Assembly (NCBI GenBank): GCA_021779695.1
Contig: JAJYAE010000074.1
Location: 1 to 14,837 of the forward strand
Reading direction: 5' to 3'
DNA length: 14,837 bases
Source: Acidobacteriota bacterium
GTDB taxonomy: Bacteria > Acidobacteriota > Terriglobia > Terriglobales > Acidobacteriaceae
Shown: positions 13,955 to 14,837 of the stretch, one piece after another
Layout: each line of letters opens with the position of its first letter
Numbering within the stretch: position 1 is the stretch's first letter
The notes under the pieces: generated by a model
The model's database searches: none
What the model was told of the DNA's origin: nothing
Seen by the model: the letters and a program-made list of their open reading frames with translations, nothing else
Translations under genes and position numbers: made by a program

Positions 13955-14646
13955 AGCGGGCGTGGCGCGCGGTAATGCAGGTAGCCAAGGCCGACGCGCA
14001 TGTTGTGAATCACCGGAGGCGGCAGCATGACGGCGATGGAGATGCCGAAGATGGCGTGCGCCAGGGCCAGGGGATAGATGTTGCGTGTACGAAGAAAGAC
14101 CATGCAGGCCACGATGCCCCAGAGCAGAGTAACCGGCGCGAGAATGGGGTTCGGCAGGTGGGCCAAAGCGAACAGTGATGCGGCGATGAACGAAGCCCAG
14201 CGAGGATTGGGAATGAATTGCAGGATGCGGAGCAGGAAATAGCCCTGCAAAAGAAACTGCTGGACTAATGACCAAACGGAGTAGCCTCCGAAGGTACGAA
14301 CCCAGTCCCAGGCACCATTCGGCGTGTGAAGGGTAGCGAAGTGCTCCGCCAGAGTGGCGCCGATGGCGGAGAGCACTGCAGCAACGGCAACGACCCAAGC
14401 GGCGCGCCAGAATCCGGTGGTGCGGAAGCCGTAGGCATGCCGTCCATGGAAGGAATGAATCGTGGTGGCCACTACCCAGGCGAGTGCGGCCCAGTAGAAC
14501 CAGCGTTGCAGCGGGCGTGCGGTCCAAATGGTAAGCAGAATGAGCGCGTAGCAGACGCCGAGCTCCAGCAGCGCCTGTACGCGCCCCGAAGCCGGAGTGG
14601 CTTCCGCAGCATTGCCTGCTTGCGATTCAACGTGGCTCATGGGCAT
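13861..14646 (-). CDS. CPBP-fold membrane protein with substituted catalytic motif
   Basis: A 261-residue polytopic membrane protein with the CPBP arrangement of helices. The motif positions are altered: where active members have EExxxR it has QQFLLQ (Q129, Q130, Q134). FALAH (F159, H163) is kept, and the last motif is HAIFG (H197, with Gly instead of Asn/Asp). Both glutamates and the arginine are lost, so protease activity is doubtful; it could be a pseudo-enzyme or have another role. Hydrophobic helices lie at about 27-43, 48-62, 82-99, 122-140, 150-163, 168-185 and 190-208. The last 30 or so residues are hydrophilic and are encoded antisense to the convergent CPBP gene, which suggests recent stop-codon loss and extension. 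No clear ribosome site precedes the ATG at 14646; ATG 14640 is an alternative. It lies 57 nt downstream of a same-strand gene. Confidence 0.82.
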   Translation of the reverse strand: MPMSHVESQAGNAAEATPASGRVQALLELGVCYALILLTIWTARPLQRWFYWAALAWVVATTIHSFHGRHAYGFRTTGFWRAAWVVAVAAVLSAIGATLAEHFATLHTPNGAWDWVRTFGGYSVWSLVQQFLLQGYFLLRILQFIPNPRWASFIAASLFALAHLPNPILAPVTLLWGIVACMVFLRTRNIYPLALAHAIFGISIAVMLPPPVIHNMRVGLGYLHYRAPRPLHLSQSDHIVSTVACVIADAPTRFSARHARP

Positions 14647-14703
14647 CGAAGAGCATCTTGTGCGCCTCGTGTGAGAATGGACAGCCTAAATCGCCGGGCG
14701 TTA

Positions 14704-14837
14704 TCAGACTTTCAAGAAGATTTTCTTCCGGTACAAAATCCAGACCGGTATGAAGCATATGGCGGTGAACGTGACGGAGTAGGCGAAAGCTGCCCAGCCG
14801 GGATCGGGAATGTGCTCGAAGGTGTGCAGGAAGACCC
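14704..14837 (-). CDS. C-terminal end of a probable heparan-alpha-glucosaminide N-acetyltransferase-like membrane protein
   Basis: Only the last 44 residues are in the window; the 5' part lies beyond the right edge. They read HTFEHIPDPGWAAFAYSVTF, then a hydrophobic helix (TAICFIPVWILY) and the ending YRKKIFLKV. A terminal membrane helix followed by a short basic LYRKKIF-type tail is characteristic of the NagX/DUF5009 relatives of human HGSNAT, polytopic acyltransferases thought to act on sugars at the membrane. With so little sequence the family call is tentative, but the reading frame, its composition and clean stop support a real gene. It is followed by the CPBP-fold gene on the same strand after 57 nt, so the two may be cotranscribed. 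Confidence 0.6.
   Translation of the reverse strand, partial: VFLHTFEHIPDPGWAAFAYSVTFTAICFIPVWILYRKKIFLKV

Overview
The window looks like chromosomal DNA of an acidobacterium (Acidobacteriota, probably Terriglobia). The main evidence is a 1,202-residue Oar-like outer-membrane receptor: carboxypeptidase-regulatory-like domain, then plug, then a very large beta-barrel ending in Phe. Supporting evidence is a neighbouring secreted TPR protein, small Cys-rich proteins of a kind I associate with this phylum, high GC content and tightly packed gene borders. The taxonomic placement is inference from gene content; there is no rRNA or tRNA here. I see no insertion sequence, phage gene, CRISPR array or integrase.

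Layout. (1) 1-291, minus strand: N-terminal part of a short-chain polyprenyl diphosphate synthase, running off the left edge. (2) 657-2784, plus: an OmpR-type response regulator overlapping its histidine kinase. (3) 2906-4722, plus: 6-phosphogluconolactonase and glucokinase, overlapping by ATGA, then a terminator-like hairpin. (4) 4806-5391, plus: a membrane-anchored two-Cys small protein and a C-x2-C...H-x-C small protein; the second has a CRP/FNR-type palindrome upstream. (5) 5388-10394, minus: the large TonB-dependent receptor with its own promoter, palindrome-bearing leader and intrinsic terminator, followed by the secreted TPR protein. (6) 10395-11240: about 845 nt with no convincing gene but unusually rich in promoter-like boxes and perfect inverted repeats, including a LacI-type operator look-alike. 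(7) 11241-12089, minus, RDD membrane protein, divergent from 12088-13954, plus, SpoIIM-like membrane protein and a CPBP (Abi/CAAX) membrane protease. The two divergent start codons interlock on one CATG. (8) 13861-14646, minus: a second CPBP-fold protein whose protease motif residues are replaced, overlapping the first tail to tail by 94 nt; then 14704-14837, minus, the C-terminal end of a probable heparan-alpha-glucosaminide N-acetyltransferase-like membrane protein.

How the genes may work together. Glucokinase and 6-phosphogluconolactonase feed glucose into the oxidative pentose phosphate or Entner-Doudoroff routes. The receptor and TPR protein are a typical acidobacterial outer-membrane uptake pair, substrate unknown. 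RDD, SpoIIM-like and CPBP proteins form an inner-membrane cluster of unknown purpose. I did not find a clear new multi-gene system. The best leads are the CPBP pair with one apparently inactive member, the operator/promoter array without an obvious gene at 10740-11061, and the interlocked RDD/SpoIIM starts.
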